This document shows positions 33,376 to 46,943 of a DNA stretch of 64,000 bases, piece by piece. Origin of the DNA: Argopecten irradians (lineage: Eukaryota; Mollusca; Bivalvia; Pectinida; Pectinidae); NCBI RefSeq assembly GCF_041381155.1, contig NC_091147.1:33374909-33438908 (forward strand). Reading direction: 5' to 3'. Every line of letters starts with the position of its first letter. The first letter of the stretch is position 1. The position numbers were made by a program, and so were the translations under genes. The notes beneath the pieces are model-generated. The model ran no database searches and was not told where the DNA came from. It was given only the letters and a program-made list of their open reading frames with translations.

Positions 33376-34119
33376 ATCCGTATTTGTCTTATTCTTTTCA
33401 TGATTTAAAAGAATTTTGAAGAAACAAATTCTGTTGTAAATCATGCAGAGACGGGACTAAGTTGAAGTCAAGATGAGCGATAATGATTGTGAAACATTTG
33501 ATAAAAAAATCAAATAAATATTGAACGTTGCTAGGTGGGTACAATTTAGTCAAACAAGCCGAAGTTAGCCGATATTGTTACGTCGTTGCCGAGAGCGTCA
33601 TGTGACCACCGTAACTACGTAATGTCTGTTCGAACTCTTCTTAGACCGGGCCATGAATTTTCCTACCTCCTATCGGTAATAATCGTACATTCTATGGCGA
33701 CCAGTTTAAAATGAAGACATGTTTACAAGTATCAACTTTCAACAACTACTGTACCAAAGTTATTAAGAAATCATTATAAATTTTTTTTTTCGATATACCT
33801 TAATTGTAAACGAATCTACAAATACTAACAATAACGGGTCGAATCTAACTTTTTGTTTATAGTGTGACTTTAACAGTACAGTAAACCCTAATAACTAAAA
33901 CCAAACCGAATTATACACTGAATATAATAATAACTATTTACAATGTTTCTGTACTGCTGATAGCCATTATACCCGTCACCTCAGTTGAACTACATGTATC
34001 TTATATTATAAGATGACATTTAGGATGATATCTTCATTTAATCTTCAAACAAGTTTTACATCTTCCTTACGTTTCCTTTAATTTGACGCCGACAGATATT
34101 TAGCCTCGCCAGAGTTTGG
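33376..34119. other. AT-rich sequence, nothing recognised
   Basis: No feature supported. Confidence 0.4.
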
Positions 34120-34470
34120 TGTTCGTCCGTGTGAAGAAGGCTTGGAGTTCTTTTTAAAACTATGGCACACAACAGTGTGGAAAACATGTAGTTTCTAATT
34201 TTGCTAGGCTTTTCATCAGAGAGTATATGATGACCAGCCTTCCCGTTGTCTGTAAAATGTGACCAGGCTGGGTGTGCTGTGTGGTCTTTCTGGTAGTATA
34301 CTTTAATAAGATGTAGCAAGCAATACCATAAAAAGGTTTCTTTACTATAAGCAGACACAACACGTACATACCTCACTTACAGGTGCCTTTACCAAAAATA
34401 ACTAATAGCCTATAGGGAAGGTCGATCGAGCTGTGATTAGGACATTCAGCAATTTAAAAACAAAACTGTC
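34120..34470 (+). mobile_element. SINE-like bivalve element, copy 3 (diverged)
   Basis: Recognisable by CCCGTTGTCTGTAAAATGTG, ACCAGGCTGGGTGTGCTGTG, CAATACCATAAAAAGG, ACTATAAGCAGACACAACAC and a GGAAGGTCGATC-type 3' part. The most decayed of the three copies. Confidence 0.55.
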
Positions 34471-34797
34471 TGTTCAAATGGTTCTAAATCACGATTACGT
34501 TCTATAGTAATTCTAAAATAAAGATTTGTCGCATCAAATGTGTCGATATGGTAACCGACTAACCGTAATAGCCATTTTAGTATACGAGGCGCTTTTAACT
34601 ATCGTGCAAAATGAGATTTAACGCTCTCGAGCCGATATTAATATCAATTTGTTTTGATGCTCTACAACTGGCCTCAGTGGAAATTGACGAGATTCCAGTT
34701 ACATCGATTTCGTACAGTGTGCATGCGTAGCTTAATCTGTTGATACTGGCGCCTAAATATCAACGTAATATTTAGTTATATATATATTGCATGTAAA

Positions 34798-34966
34798 CCC
34801 TGTCTTAGCGGTCATCTCTGCATAACCTGGCTTAGCGACCAACACTGCATAACCTGTCTTAGCAGCCACCTCTGTATAACCTGTCTTAGCAGCCACCTCT
34901 GTATAACCTATCTTAGCGACCAACACTGCATAACCTGTCTTAGCAGCCACCTCTGTATAGCATTCA
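34798..34966. repeat. 27-bp minisatellite, about 6 units
   Basis: Unit AACCTGTCTTAGCAGCCACC plus TCTGTAT. Two alternating variants exist (GCAGCCACCTCTGTATAAC and GCGACCAACACTGCATAAC). The 27-bp period keeps a - strand frame open, but it is not a gene. Confidence 0.85.
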
Positions 34967-36225
34967 CTTGTTTAACAATAATATATTCTTAGAGGTTCAT
35001 CTAACCAATTTAACCTGTGTATAAAGACTATTCGGCTACATAACTACTTTTTTTCGTCCCCCTGGACAATTTTATAAACAAGTTTATTTATCTATCGTTT
35101 TTAATTTTTTAAACAAAATATTGCGAGTGAGTTACATAATTTATCAATAATTTAGACTTTCTTTGCATTTTTGGAATCACAAATAATATCAAATCGTTTC
35201 ATTTGCGTTTAATTGTCAAATGAAGCGAATATTCTGTTATTTTTAATTAATGATTCGTTAACCTTAAACTCTTTGAGTAACAGACAGTTATTAAAACCCG
35301 TAATAGGGTCATTTCGGAAATCTTTGAGTAAGCACATGTACATTTAGTCCGGGACCGATTTGTTTTTATTTATTACAATTATATTTCATTATTTCAAGTG
35401 AAATTTTCTGCATTTAACAAAAATACATGTGCATTTAATACCTTTAAATAACAGTATAGATCTAATAATTGATTTTGATAGCCTTTGTTCTCTAGAAAAT
35501 GATGAAATCAGAGGTAACAGAATTGTCTGTTCAATAGCATTACTTTATTTCGAGTTACACGATGTTATCTGTCGACGACCAAAATCATTCAGTGAAGTTG
35601 TTATTTCGCTATACACGTGGATTCGAACTTCTAGCATCATAGTTTCGTACATACACAAACTATTACAGAATTTCTACTCGTGCACGTGTAATACACTTCA
35701 TTGCTCATAACTAATTAAAATGTTGTTTTGTCTTCAAACCTTGAAATATTTTAAAACAATGATTGTACAGTAATAAATAAACTGAAATCGATCACTGTAT
35801 GTAACTTCGTGATCTACTATTACTCGCTATCAGTAAGTTTACTATACTTATCGCCTTTGATAACGAGTGAATAATTGCTAGTTTATTAGGATATCTACTA
35901 GTAAAGCATTTTGATCTATATATCATTTTCCAAAATACTCCGAACAGCATATGTTATAATGACACTCACTCGTGTAAATTAACACAAACAGACATTTCAA
36001 TAAAATTGGAATAACGACCGATACGGAAGCTTGATGTATTCTATCCCAAAGTGCATCACGGTTTTAACAACAACTTGACAGACGCCATATTGAAACTAAG
36101 CTTCAATACCACGAAGCAGTCAGCGCTTATTTAGACATAATGTAGACGACGAAATATCGCACGTAAATTTACTCTTTATTGAAACTACCGTTTTATTTTG
36201 CCTTCTCCGCGAACAAGTAACATTT
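34967..36225. other. AT-rich sequence, nothing recognised
   Basis: The open frame 35429-35710 (+) shows no domain or start context worth calling. Confidence 0.4.
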
Positions 36226-36735
36226 GTAGTGAAAGGGGATCTCCCTATATAACGCTAAATTTATGTAGTGAAAGGGGATCTCCCTATATAACGCTAAATT
36301 TATGTAGTGAAAGGGGATCTCCCTATATAACGCTAAATTTATGTAGTGAAAGGGGATCTCCCTATATAACGCTAATTTTGTGTAGTGAAATGGGATATCC
36401 CTGTATAACGCTGTAGTTACGTAGTGAAATGGGATCCCCCTGTATGACGCTATAGTTATGTAGTGAAATGGGATATTCCTGTATAACGATGCAGTTATGT
36501 TGTGGAATGGGATATCCCTGTATGACGCTGTAGTCATGTAGTAAATTGGGATCTCCCTGTATAACGCTAGTAGTGAAATGGATTATCACTGTATAATGTT
36601 ATTGTTATGTGGTGAAATAGCGTATTTCTGTGTAACGCTCGAGTAATGTAGTGAAATGGGATCTCCCTGTATAACGTTGTAGTTATGTAGTGAAATAGGA
36701 TATCCCTGTATAATGCTATAGTTGAATAGAAGACA
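36226..36735. repeat. 39-bp minisatellite, about 13 units
   Basis: Unit GTAGTGAAATGGGATATCCC followed by TGTATAACGCTGTAGTTAT. The first four units are almost identical (GGGGATCTCCC form) and later ones diverge. About ten units keep a GGGATATCCC- or GGGGATCTCC-type decamer that fits the NF-kappaB consensus GGGRNWYYCC or a near variant. Because 39 is a multiple of 3, several spurious open frames cross it. Confidence 0.88.
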
Positions 36736-39700
36736 AATCGTCCCACAAATGTGTAATACATTAGTCAATTCGGCAACGGCATAAACGTACACGTGGCTTT
36801 CATAGCTCCGTTCGCTGCCGCGTTTGTAAACCTTCGATTCAACATATTTAAAACTTTAGACGTGCCAAATGAATAAAGGCAATAATAACTCCGATCTACG
36901 TCGTCACTGTAATGTTCCGAAAAAGCTACCCCAAATATGGTATATCAAAACACATCAATACTTTAATTCCATGCAGGTGAGTGTATTTCCGAGGAGTTCC
37001 GATTGGTGTTAACATTATACTTCACGGCACCATGTGTGAAAGGCGACCAAAGTTGATATTTTATATTCAGCATATGTTCAAAATGCTTCCCTTAGATGCT
37101 GCACCGCCGACAGACTATAAATGGTATTTATCACTTAATATATGTGTCTAATTAACAAAAATAATACAAAATGATTTATTTTGCCTTTGGTGCATGCGCA
37201 ATCAGTACTTCATTCCGTATAGGATATATTGCCACGGATTTTTTTCGGGATGCAATTGATTAGTTTTTGTAATTTTAACTTGAAGCAAAATTAGATACTC
37301 AAATTTTGCAATGGTGGTAATGGTGTAAAGTAAGTGTTTTTTTGTAATTGAAGAAAAATACTAATTCGCCTGCTCCTATTTTTAATATTGAAAACATTTG
37401 TGAGTTTTGAAGCATCTCTAACGATAGCTCATTTATTGAATTTAGTTGGAAAATTATGGACATAGGTTCATAGCCTCTTAGTCCTCTTACCATAGACATA
37501 TTACATAGATTATATAAAGTCAACGATAGAGTGAAGTTGAGATTCAAAACAAATTATCAGTAATTATTATTTCAATTTCCAAATATTTAATTGACAAAAG
37601 ACGTAAGTGTCAATTGGATTAGACCTCAGGTATAGCCTATCTTAGTCTTCTTCAGAATTATTATACATGTTACCCTTTAGATTTAGGTGGTTGTGCAGCA
37701 GGATTTCAAATTCTTTTGTTATTTCTGCCTTCACAACCGATTCTGGCAAGTCTCATGTTTGGTATTCATTTGAGTGTTTGCTCATATAATGACTGAGAAC
37801 CAAATGCGACTATGGCTGAAAGAGTTTTCTTGAACCTGATAAAAATTGTGACATAAATGATATTTTCATACCTAGGCTTTAATGGGTAGATGTTGTTGGA
37901 ATTAAGCAATAATTAGAAGGGCGACATACATACAATTACATGTATTTTTTTGTCCTTCCGATGGTTACAGAACTTCAAGCGCAACCAACCAACCAACCAA
38001 CCAACCAATTAGCTGTTTAAAATTTGCAGAGGGGCCCCGTTATGGTCTTAAAGAAACCTAACGACTGATTTACAAGTCCTATTCAGGTCCATATTGTGGT
38101 AACTAGAAACATAAACGTTGTATTGTGTACATTGTTATCTTCTCAGATAGCTGCTTTGTAAGAAATCGACATTTGAACCCTTTAGAGCGTCTAATCAACG
38201 CGTAAACGTAAGAAGGTGTTTACAAGAAACATCATAAAACCGACAATATCCGGTTCATACAATCGTGACTGCAGGTACTAGTGTTCTTGCTGTTTACATT
38301 GCTTCATTCTTTATAACAGTTAATGCCCTTAGCAACAAGTTCCTTTAATGTTTCCAAGAAACATGAATTCACCAACTTGACCGATTCTCACGTCCCTGCG
38401 ATGTCCACTGGGGACCTGAAAGATGAACTGGCATCCACACACTGGTGATAATATGACACCAGATCAATCCTGCTGTCGTGTCCACGAATTTTCAAAATCA
38501 ATCGATGGATTTAGGTTTGGCTGTAAGTCTCCTGGGAGGTCTATTGTCGCTGTGTTGGATAGAATGAGGAGGACCAGTGTCGAATTACAAGACAGATGTA
38601 TGTTATTTATATTCATAGATACCACCAGCATGGCGGAAATCTACCATTTATATGGAATGAAATAGAGCCCAGACGTGTCTCAAACTATACAGCAGCCAGA
38701 CTGGTATATATAATTTCCTGTAAAGATAGTGAACGCATTGCCGCGAAGACTCGACAATAACTACTACTTCATTGGGAAGCTAATAATTATTCATATCAAA
38801 TTTTGTTCAGCATAAAGGAAATGTGGCACATTATGTAGACTGTCAATGTACCGGGTTCGTTATCTCAACTACTGGTTTATTGTGATAACACTATAAGGAT
38901 GTTGAGATTCCACTATCGCAACAAGACCATTGTATTTTCTATTTATTTTTTCCTCAATTTTAGTGAGTTCAAAGTTCGTGAAACAGTTATGAATCTCACC
39001 AAGTTTATGAATTTTACATACAGAATATGTGTATAAGCAGATTAGCTTACCGCCAGCATTACACTCATACAGTAACGTACACGTCCAAACTAACAACCAT
39101 AAAAAGACCCTCTGCATTAATCGCACTATTTTGAAAGAAATCGTTTTCCATGTGTATATAGGCTGATCAGTGTTAGTAAAACGTTTGTTATAACATATAT
39201 TTGATGTTGTCTCTGTTATAACGTTAGGCATACTCAACGGCCCACAATATGTATTATCATACTTTGGTAAACGAGATATTGAGGTCAGGGTCGAATAGGT
39301 ATAAATAGCAGTATCAAAATCTGAATAAAAGAGACATCACTATCAGATTGTCGCAGTATTAGTGATAAGGTCATACATTCAAACTATCCAATCATACGTC
39401 ATGCAAATATGATCACTAAGGTCAAGGTTGTGCGCGAATAAAAATATCAAAGTCAATGTTATAAAACAAGAAAATAAACATGAAAACGAACCCAAAACAA
39501 CATTCAAACAAATGTCAAGGTCACGAAATTACCCACAATATTGCAGGAAAGTTGGCGCTGTATGTTCACGATTGAACAGACACTAAAAATGTCTGGTATG
39601 AATTTGCTTTTCGAAAGAGATTTCCGATATAACAGCACAACTGAAAGAAATATCGATACACTTAATATCTTAATAAGTAGAATAATTCCTGATCCGAGAA

Positions 39701-40183
39701 TGGACTTTTCTATGTGTTCATTTTACCGAAATAAACCTATATTTACTAACGTGATGGCTGTGCGATTTACATCACTTAGTATAGCAGAGTCCTACGATAT
39801 ATTGATCCAGGCTTTTGTTCCCTAGTTCCGATTCCGGACAAACGGTTAGATTCCCACAAAGTCGTGACGAAGATAACACTAGCAGCATCAATGCTGCTAA
39901 CTGTTAACAGCCCGGCGAGGCCTTTCCCGGCGAGACGTAGGGCAGGTAATCTATATATCTATATTAAATCTCTATATCATCATTCAGGCCTGGTTAGGCC
40001 CGACATATAGATTCTATCCGAAGACAATTGACTTCCAATCTGTGCAGGGAAGTTCCTGAATAAATTCTGCTAAGGGCTTATTTTTTACGTACCAAGGCAA
40101 AATATCTGAGTGAATTGATAAAGAATTGCATGTTTAAAAAACTTGTACTATCCCTCTCCATTATCTGTTGGATAGTGACAGTG
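36736..40183. other. Long AT-rich stretch without a supported gene
   Basis: Seen: an (ACCA)n tract at 37985-38007. Open frames at 38423-38665 (+), 38869-39237 (-) and 39541-39825 (+) have no recognisable domain. Confidence 0.4.
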
Positions 40184-40368
40184 TCCTGTATTTACATATT
40201 ACAGAATTAGCTGCCCTTGCGTATAGGTATTGATTGTTACGTCGTGTGTTTGCGAGCGTAACGTCATACTTTTCAGAGAAAACGACGTGATCTGCGCTTA
40301 CAAAGTAATAACGCAACAATTGATACCTACCCACAAGAGAGGTAACTTTGACATATACAAAGACGGAA
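40184..40368. mobile_element. MITE-1 family, copy d
   Basis: Left TCCTGTATTTACATATTACA, internal GTATTGATTGTTACGTCGTG, GAGCGTAACGTCATACTTTT and CAATTGATACCTACCC, right TATACAAAGACGGAA followed by TA. Confidence 0.8.
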
Positions 40369-40483
40369 TACACTTCAGTGGGATAGCGCTATAACTTTGG
40401 CATCGATAGGATACGTTATGATAAACGTCATGGGCCTACAGAAACATGCTACACGTACATTTATACCAATCCTCCATATCACA

Positions 40484-40680
40484 GGGGTTACTATCACTAT
40501 CGTAATATCCACCCCTGAGATATACCATAGTATAACGGAAGGCTCTGTGTGCGACAACAGATGAGCAGGTCTTGTTTGATCTTTTGATGTACATCATCAA
40601 AAAATTGAAAACCGTTCATTGTGGCTACCTCTCTAATGAGACAGTCCAAGGATGGATATAACGACAATGATAATAACCCC
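40484..40680. mobile_element. MITE-2 family, copy B
   Basis: Inverted repeats GGGGTTACTATCACTATCGT and ATAACGACAATGATAATAAC. Like copy A, it lies just right of a MITE-1 copy. Confidence 0.7.
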
Positions 40681-43600
40681 TCGATGATCGGGGATGACCT
40701 AATGTACACTAGACATAACAAGGTGATGTTATAATGACAACAGTTAAATTCTCGTTTCTAGTGCCGAAAATTTGCGATTGGTTAAAATGACTGTTTTAGA
40801 AACCACGTGATTTATCAATACCGTACTCGGAACTCTTCGAACGTGACTAATGCATGCCGAGGATTTCCAATCGATCACTATACCTAACGGCTTGCCATTT
40901 ATTAGAAACTTCGATTCGCTTATCTAACCGGTCAGTAAACATGCGTGATTCAGGAGTTGACACGAATTATTAAATATTAACTTTTCTCGTTAATATGCTA
41001 ATTAAACGTTTTACTATTTCTGCAGCCGCAAACATCTACACTTTTTGTGAAGTGACATTGATCGATTTCAGGAATTTACAGAGTTCATTTTACCAATATA
41101 ACATATATTGTTTTGTAAATTATATGAATAAGCATATGATATCGTTTCTCTTTTTATATAAAAAAAAACCCAGTCTGTTTTAAATGTATCAGGGGTTGAT
41201 AATTTTTCAGTGCTAATTTTAATGTCCGATAATTTTTTTAATAACCTGTTATTTATATTCTAATACCTTGATATCCCAGAGTTGTATAGCAAAGCTAATT
41301 ATTTTTAAAACTATGATGAAATTACGCTGTCAATATTTAATTCTAAAATGTTCATATATGTATGTCCTATAATACGATATTATATATGTCATAAGTGTAT
41401 ATTTGGAAACAAACAATCTGAATCAAAGGCTGACAATTATTTCCCACCGTCACAAATATACCGAAATGCTTACAATGTTGCCCAGTACAACGTATATAGT
41501 TGGTGATTTTATTCGGGAGCCTTTTAAGAATGATGATGTAAATGTACTTAGGCAGACATAAGTTTAAAAAATGTATCAAGTGCAAAAATGTATTAAGGAT
41601 CGGGTATAATTTCATTATACGATCTTAAATTTTCAAAAACTGGAAAACGTCATCTGTCGATCAATCGACCATGTAGCTAAATAGATGCTAGACGGATTTA
41701 CCTTGTCTTAGAAAATTACTTGTTTACCATTTAGAGTAGTTGGTAAATTGTTTATCAATTATGCATAGTCGTTCACAACTCACGGTCGTAAACGTCTAAG
41801 AGGAAAGCATCCATTATATGTTATCCTGCCCACGTAACTGTCGCTTCAAGGAAACGGAATTTGGCCTAAATAAACATTTAATTTGGAGGTTTGGAATGTC
41901 GTCAGATTGTGATACACTACAAAAACACAAATACGAAAATACGTCATAAATAATTGATGCTAGCTTTTGAAACTATGCTCCTTCAACAATGTACGTCATT
42001 TAGCTAAATACGAAAATACGTGATAAATAATTGATGCTAGCTTTTCAAACCGTGCTCTTACATCAATGTAGCTAAATATAGATCTGTGACGTTTGAATCT
42101 GACGGGTGAAATTAAAAAAAAAAAAACTTTGTGTTGAGATGAAAACGACCATTCTCTTTCAAATGGTTGTGTATATGACTAGTGATATCGGGCATCGTTT
42201 CAAAGGAAGTGGTAACCATTTTACTTAAATGCATCCTTACATACGAGTATGTGATTTAGTGAGTATAACAAAGATACGTTAACCACAAAACTTTAACTTA
42301 GATATAAGCAAACTCTACGTTATGTTAAATCAAACCATATCAATCGACTTTGTAACTGAAAGTGCATGATTTCAGATTTTAGTTGTTTGTTTGATGGCAT
42401 GTAGAAATTAAAGAATTCAAATTACTCTGCAAGCTAAAGAACGATTTTAACATGAACAGACTACAAGTAAGAATATCGAACATCTCGGAAAGGTTCGATC
42501 TTAGACTATTCGACATTTGTCATGTGCTTAAGTCCCAAATTGACGACTGAGCCCTGAGTTATTTTTGACTACACGACAAATGAGTTGTGAATAAACACAG
42601 CGAAGTCTATGGAATTGTAAAGTAGGAATTCAGGAAATGCAGACAGTCAATTTCTGTTGCCATAGAAACCTGTCAACAGTTATGTAATGAAATGGGATAG
42701 AACCGCGATGTAATTGTCACCGTCTTTTGTAAACGTCAGTATGAGTCTATAAAAGTTTTCATTTCTTTGACGCTGTCTAATGAAAGGTTAGACATGCATT
42801 GCAGCAAGAAAATGAGACGCCTGGGTCCAGTTGTTCAAAGTGTGATTAGACTAATCAAAGTTTAATGAAAAATTTCAAATCGACATAAAGTTATTCTTGC
42901 AATAAAAAACTTCACAATTTATAACAAACTAAAGTTGTCCTTTCTCGCACGAACTTGCTCATGTTGACAACATTAGCAAATGAGATACATTTAACACTAA
43001 TGATATGCTTAAGTTTATCACATTTTGATTTTTATGGGGTTTTTTTTATTCTAAAAACATGTTATTGATTTCATCTTTCAAGAAAAAAATATAAATGTTT
43101 GTGAATTTAAAGCTGCACCTCTCGGCTACAGATTTATTGATCCAATTAAAACTTTTTTGTGAAGTGTTTCGTTCATTAAAATAGCAACATAGACTTCTAA
43201 TTGTCTTTGAAAAGCATTGCTTAAAAATACAAACCTGGGCGATATAGAGTGGGCGGGTTGAACGTTGATAGAATACATTTGAGGACTTTGAGTCTGCTAA
43301 AGCTGGCCATTATGAAAGGATTGAACGCTGTCGGTGCACAAATGACATCGGAGATTCCCTATAATCTGTGATGAAGCCGTATATGTCCTAAATCAATAAG
43401 CATCGAGTCTACGCATGCGCGCCAAACACGTGATATGAGGCAGTTTGCATTGTTATGTCATCAATTAATGAAAAATCAAAATATGTTTGTAATACACTCA
43501 GATGACCTTCTCAACGATTTAAACTCAATGTGAACGCATATAAAACAAAACGACGTCATTTATTGATTTTCATACTGCTGACATTGCTTGTATAGGGACC

Positions 43601-44494
43601 TCTGCATTAGTTAAATCTATGACTAATTAGACAAATTCTAATCACTACATTTCCTGTAGAATGACGCAATTGTAAGTTCACTCATTTAAGGTAACTCGGA
43701 CGATGATCACACATGCAAATTTGGTGGTTCCAAATTACTGTATATAAATAATATTACGTGTTAATTAACATGAAGATTGTCTAATTATCTGGTCAATGGA
43801 ACCATGATGACGTTTATTTGTAAATCAATTCGACCTTGTTTATTCAAAATCGCAATGTTCAGAAATAATTAATCTTAAATATTCCGGTTTATCCAGTCAT
43901 GTCTTACGATTTTTTTAAATGTAATTAGTTCAATGCTATTAGGAAATAATGATGTTGAATTAAAAATAAATCACGTTGTCTGATGGAAATGTGCAAATAG
44001 TGCAGATAGAAAAGCCAGGAATACGATACAAAACTTCGTCTGGTTGAACACATGTTTTCATCCAGCGTATTACTCCCGATCTTGGAATAGAACACTTGCC
44101 GTCTAGGTGAAAGACAGGTGTAACACTTTTGTGACACGCAGTCACTTCAAAATCAATTTATGGAACAAAACTGGCATATAATTACAAGACTAATACATTT
44201 TACACACATTAATGGTATTGCGTTGGACTTCGCATGGATTCATTGCTTACTACTACTATAAATGTAATTAAATGACATTTACATGTATGTGCCGTGCTAA
44301 GTTCCTGCGCAGAGTACTTATTTGAAACTAATGAACGGGATATCACTATTTCGTATTTCTGGTGGTATGTAATATCCTTCAGAATATTGATGAGTTTAAA
44401 TAAAAGGATCAAGGCTCATAAAGGTGATGTATGGAAACTGGTGATGTATGATGTATAATGTGTGTAATACGGAGCGCTGTAATTTCATCACACG
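40681..44494. other. Long AT-rich stretch with one tandem duplication
   Basis: A 77-bp direct duplication at 41929-42082 has the core GATAAATAATTGATGCTAGC. An open frame at 43960-44145 (-) contains scattered cysteines (LDGKCSIPRS, SICTICTFPS) but I do not recognise it. Confidence 0.4.
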
Positions 44495-45250
44495 CATTAA
44501 GTAAACCCCCAGGTTGGAATATCGGGGGATGACTTTTGTAGGTTCATAGAGTTAAGTGGAAATATAAATAGTTTAGTTTGATCATCGAGCTCTGTAAACG
44601 CCACAACAGTATTTCCATGTATACCGCCACGGTAACCAAGTAAATGTTTCTGAGGCCAAAGGGTGTCAATGTCCTTGATACAGCCGTATGGCGGCGATTT
44701 TTCTTCGGATAGTTCCACACCAAAATCTGACACGTGTTTGAATGACCTTGCCTTTTGTACACCACAACTAATGTATACCCACACCCTTCAATTATAATGA
44801 GCCATATAGAATGCAACCTTATTCATCTTTAAAGCTGATATCTATATCAGACCGTTTTATTGTTTCTCCATTCGTATTTGGAACCCATAAAATACCATTA
44901 CCGTAATTTTCCCCTGCGCTGTTGACTGTTGACGTCAGAAGTCCCCTTTCAGCAAATTTTATTGGATAATACGCATTATTCTCTGTGCCGAATAACAATA
45001 CAGCCGAATAAAACAGTTCTTTAAGTGATGATAAATCCGAATAATATATGTGACTTGATCGGAAATACAAACCCATGTGAAGGGTATACAATAAATCATT
45101 AACAGATATAGCGATGACAGATTCATTTGCTCTTGCCTTCATTATGAAATACATTCTAGAAGACCAAAACGCCACCTGGGACATACAACTGCTCGTCGTG
45201 AGAAGTAGGGGCGATATCTCTGAGTAAAAGTTCGGTCATCATGCGGGAAT
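44495..45250 (-). pseudogene. Unrecognised coding-like stretch, probably a broken host gene
   Basis: Three consecutive - strand segments read like protein but in different frames. The first is MMTELLLRDIAPTSHDEQLY (about 45238). The second is 45184-44819, including ESVIAISVNDLLYTLHMG, SAVLLFGTENNAYYPIKF and NYGNGILWVPNTNGET, ending in a stop. The third is 44784-44497, including CGVQKARSFKHVSDFGVE, CIKDIDTLWPQKHLLGYR and NTVVAFTELDDQTKLFIF. Composition and lack of low complexity suggest a real former protein. There is no good intron between the segments, so at least two frame changes are implied. I do not recognise the family. Confidence 0.35.
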
Positions 45251-46943
45251 ATATTAGATTTAGGTAATGATATTTTTGCTAGGATAGGTAATATATCATG
45301 ATGTTTGTCGAATCATGCTGTCTGAATACATGAGGCTATGACCTTGTATATCAAAGTGCAGACATTTTAGCAAAATGATTTATCTGCTCTAGGGAGCAAG
45401 TGTGTTTTTCAGATTGTCTTATTAAAGCTGGGATCTTTAAAGGACAGTCTCCCTTATGGTCAGAAACCAAGAAATTCTGTTATTTCTCTTAAACGAGTTA
45501 ATTAAGTCTCTTGAGTTTTCTGCGGTGCGCTTTCCTTTACACGAAGCATTGCTACAGACCCATACTTTTTTTGAGGCATTATTGAACAATATTGTTGTTT
45601 AAGTTGGCAAATTAAAGCTAGAATGGGATGAGTGATATACTTTGTACGTCGGATTTAGAAGGCATATGTTCCATTTTATAATATTGTTGTTCCGACTTAT
45701 TATTGTTACCTGTCTGAAATTCACTTCTTGGATTCAAGCTCGAATACCGCGTGGACCAGTTGCAGGTACTGATGATAGGTCGGTGGTTTTCTCCGGATAT
45801 TCCTGGTTTCATCAGCATTCTTAGCAAAGTACGTTCTCGAATTACTCTGGCACCGAAGACAAAACAAAGTACATTCTGTAAATTGGTTGGATCACGATGT
45901 CTGGTTGATAACAGACTATTTAACTATTAGGGTAAGCTGTGGTAAATGACACTTGTCTTTGTTACAAAGCTATCTCACTGAAGCATGTTGCCGGACACAC
46001 CATCAAGCAAACCCCGACTAGGTCATATTATTCTTATAACGACCAAACCAGTCGTCCCAGTCCATTTATGCTGAGCGCTAAGGAGAAGCAGATAAACAGA
46101 ATTAGTTGTGTTGTAGCATAAGGTAGAGGACGATACAAATGTTAACAAGATAACGTTGAAATGCCTTTCAGGAGGAACTTCTACCGTTGAGAGGAACTAT
46201 CTGGTCGTGTAGCAAGCTACATTGTAGCCTTGTGAAGTATATCTAGGATCTTGGTTTGTTGACGAACATCCCCCTGGGTGGGAACACGTTTCTTCACATA
46301 AGATTGACGAGTGGTCGCCAGTCAGCATTTGCGAACAGATCGGGGTTCATTATAAAGCTCTTATAATAAGTGCTATCGATTTTGTTATTCACGATAAATG
46401 ATAAAGCGAAAAGGAGAGCCACATAAATGTCTTCCATTTTGTAGATACTGATGTAATATGATGTCTTCGGTCATATCCTTTATGTATTTTACTCTGACCT
46501 CGCTGCAATATCGATCTACACCAACGGCTACTTATTTGACGGTTACAGATATTTGAAAGGGGTGTTAAATTGCTAATGTTTAACTTGTGTTTAGATAAGA
46601 TACAAAAACCATAGTTTTGTCTATCAATAACTATGTCAGTTAAATTACGTCCAGATTCCAGAAACCAGAGCATGCACGTGAATATTACTTGCTGTTGTAA
46701 TTTTTACTAGAAATATATTTTACACTATGAAACGATTTCGATTATTTTTATAATAAACTTAAAACTATGACTATTTTCATTTTTCCCAAGAAATCTGTCT
46801 GTGGCAAAACCAACTGGTTCGTTTTGACATGTCACAAAGTGTAGCTTTCAAGGTTATATGTACTTGGCGTCGTATGTGTCCTCGGTCTGTTTTAGACGTC
46901 ACTTACTCTTGACCTCCTTAGTAGTGTCAATGACGAAGTCTTG
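45251..46943. other. AT-rich sequence, nothing recognised
   Basis: No gene, RNA or repeat is supported. Confidence 0.4.

Noticed and set aside
36193-36792. Several open frames of 64-114 codons on both strands
   Set aside because: They follow from the 39-bp (13-codon) period of the minisatellite.
38423-38665. Open frame with CKSPGRSIVAVLDRMRRTS
   Set aside because: No start or splice context and no family recognised. Left uncalled.
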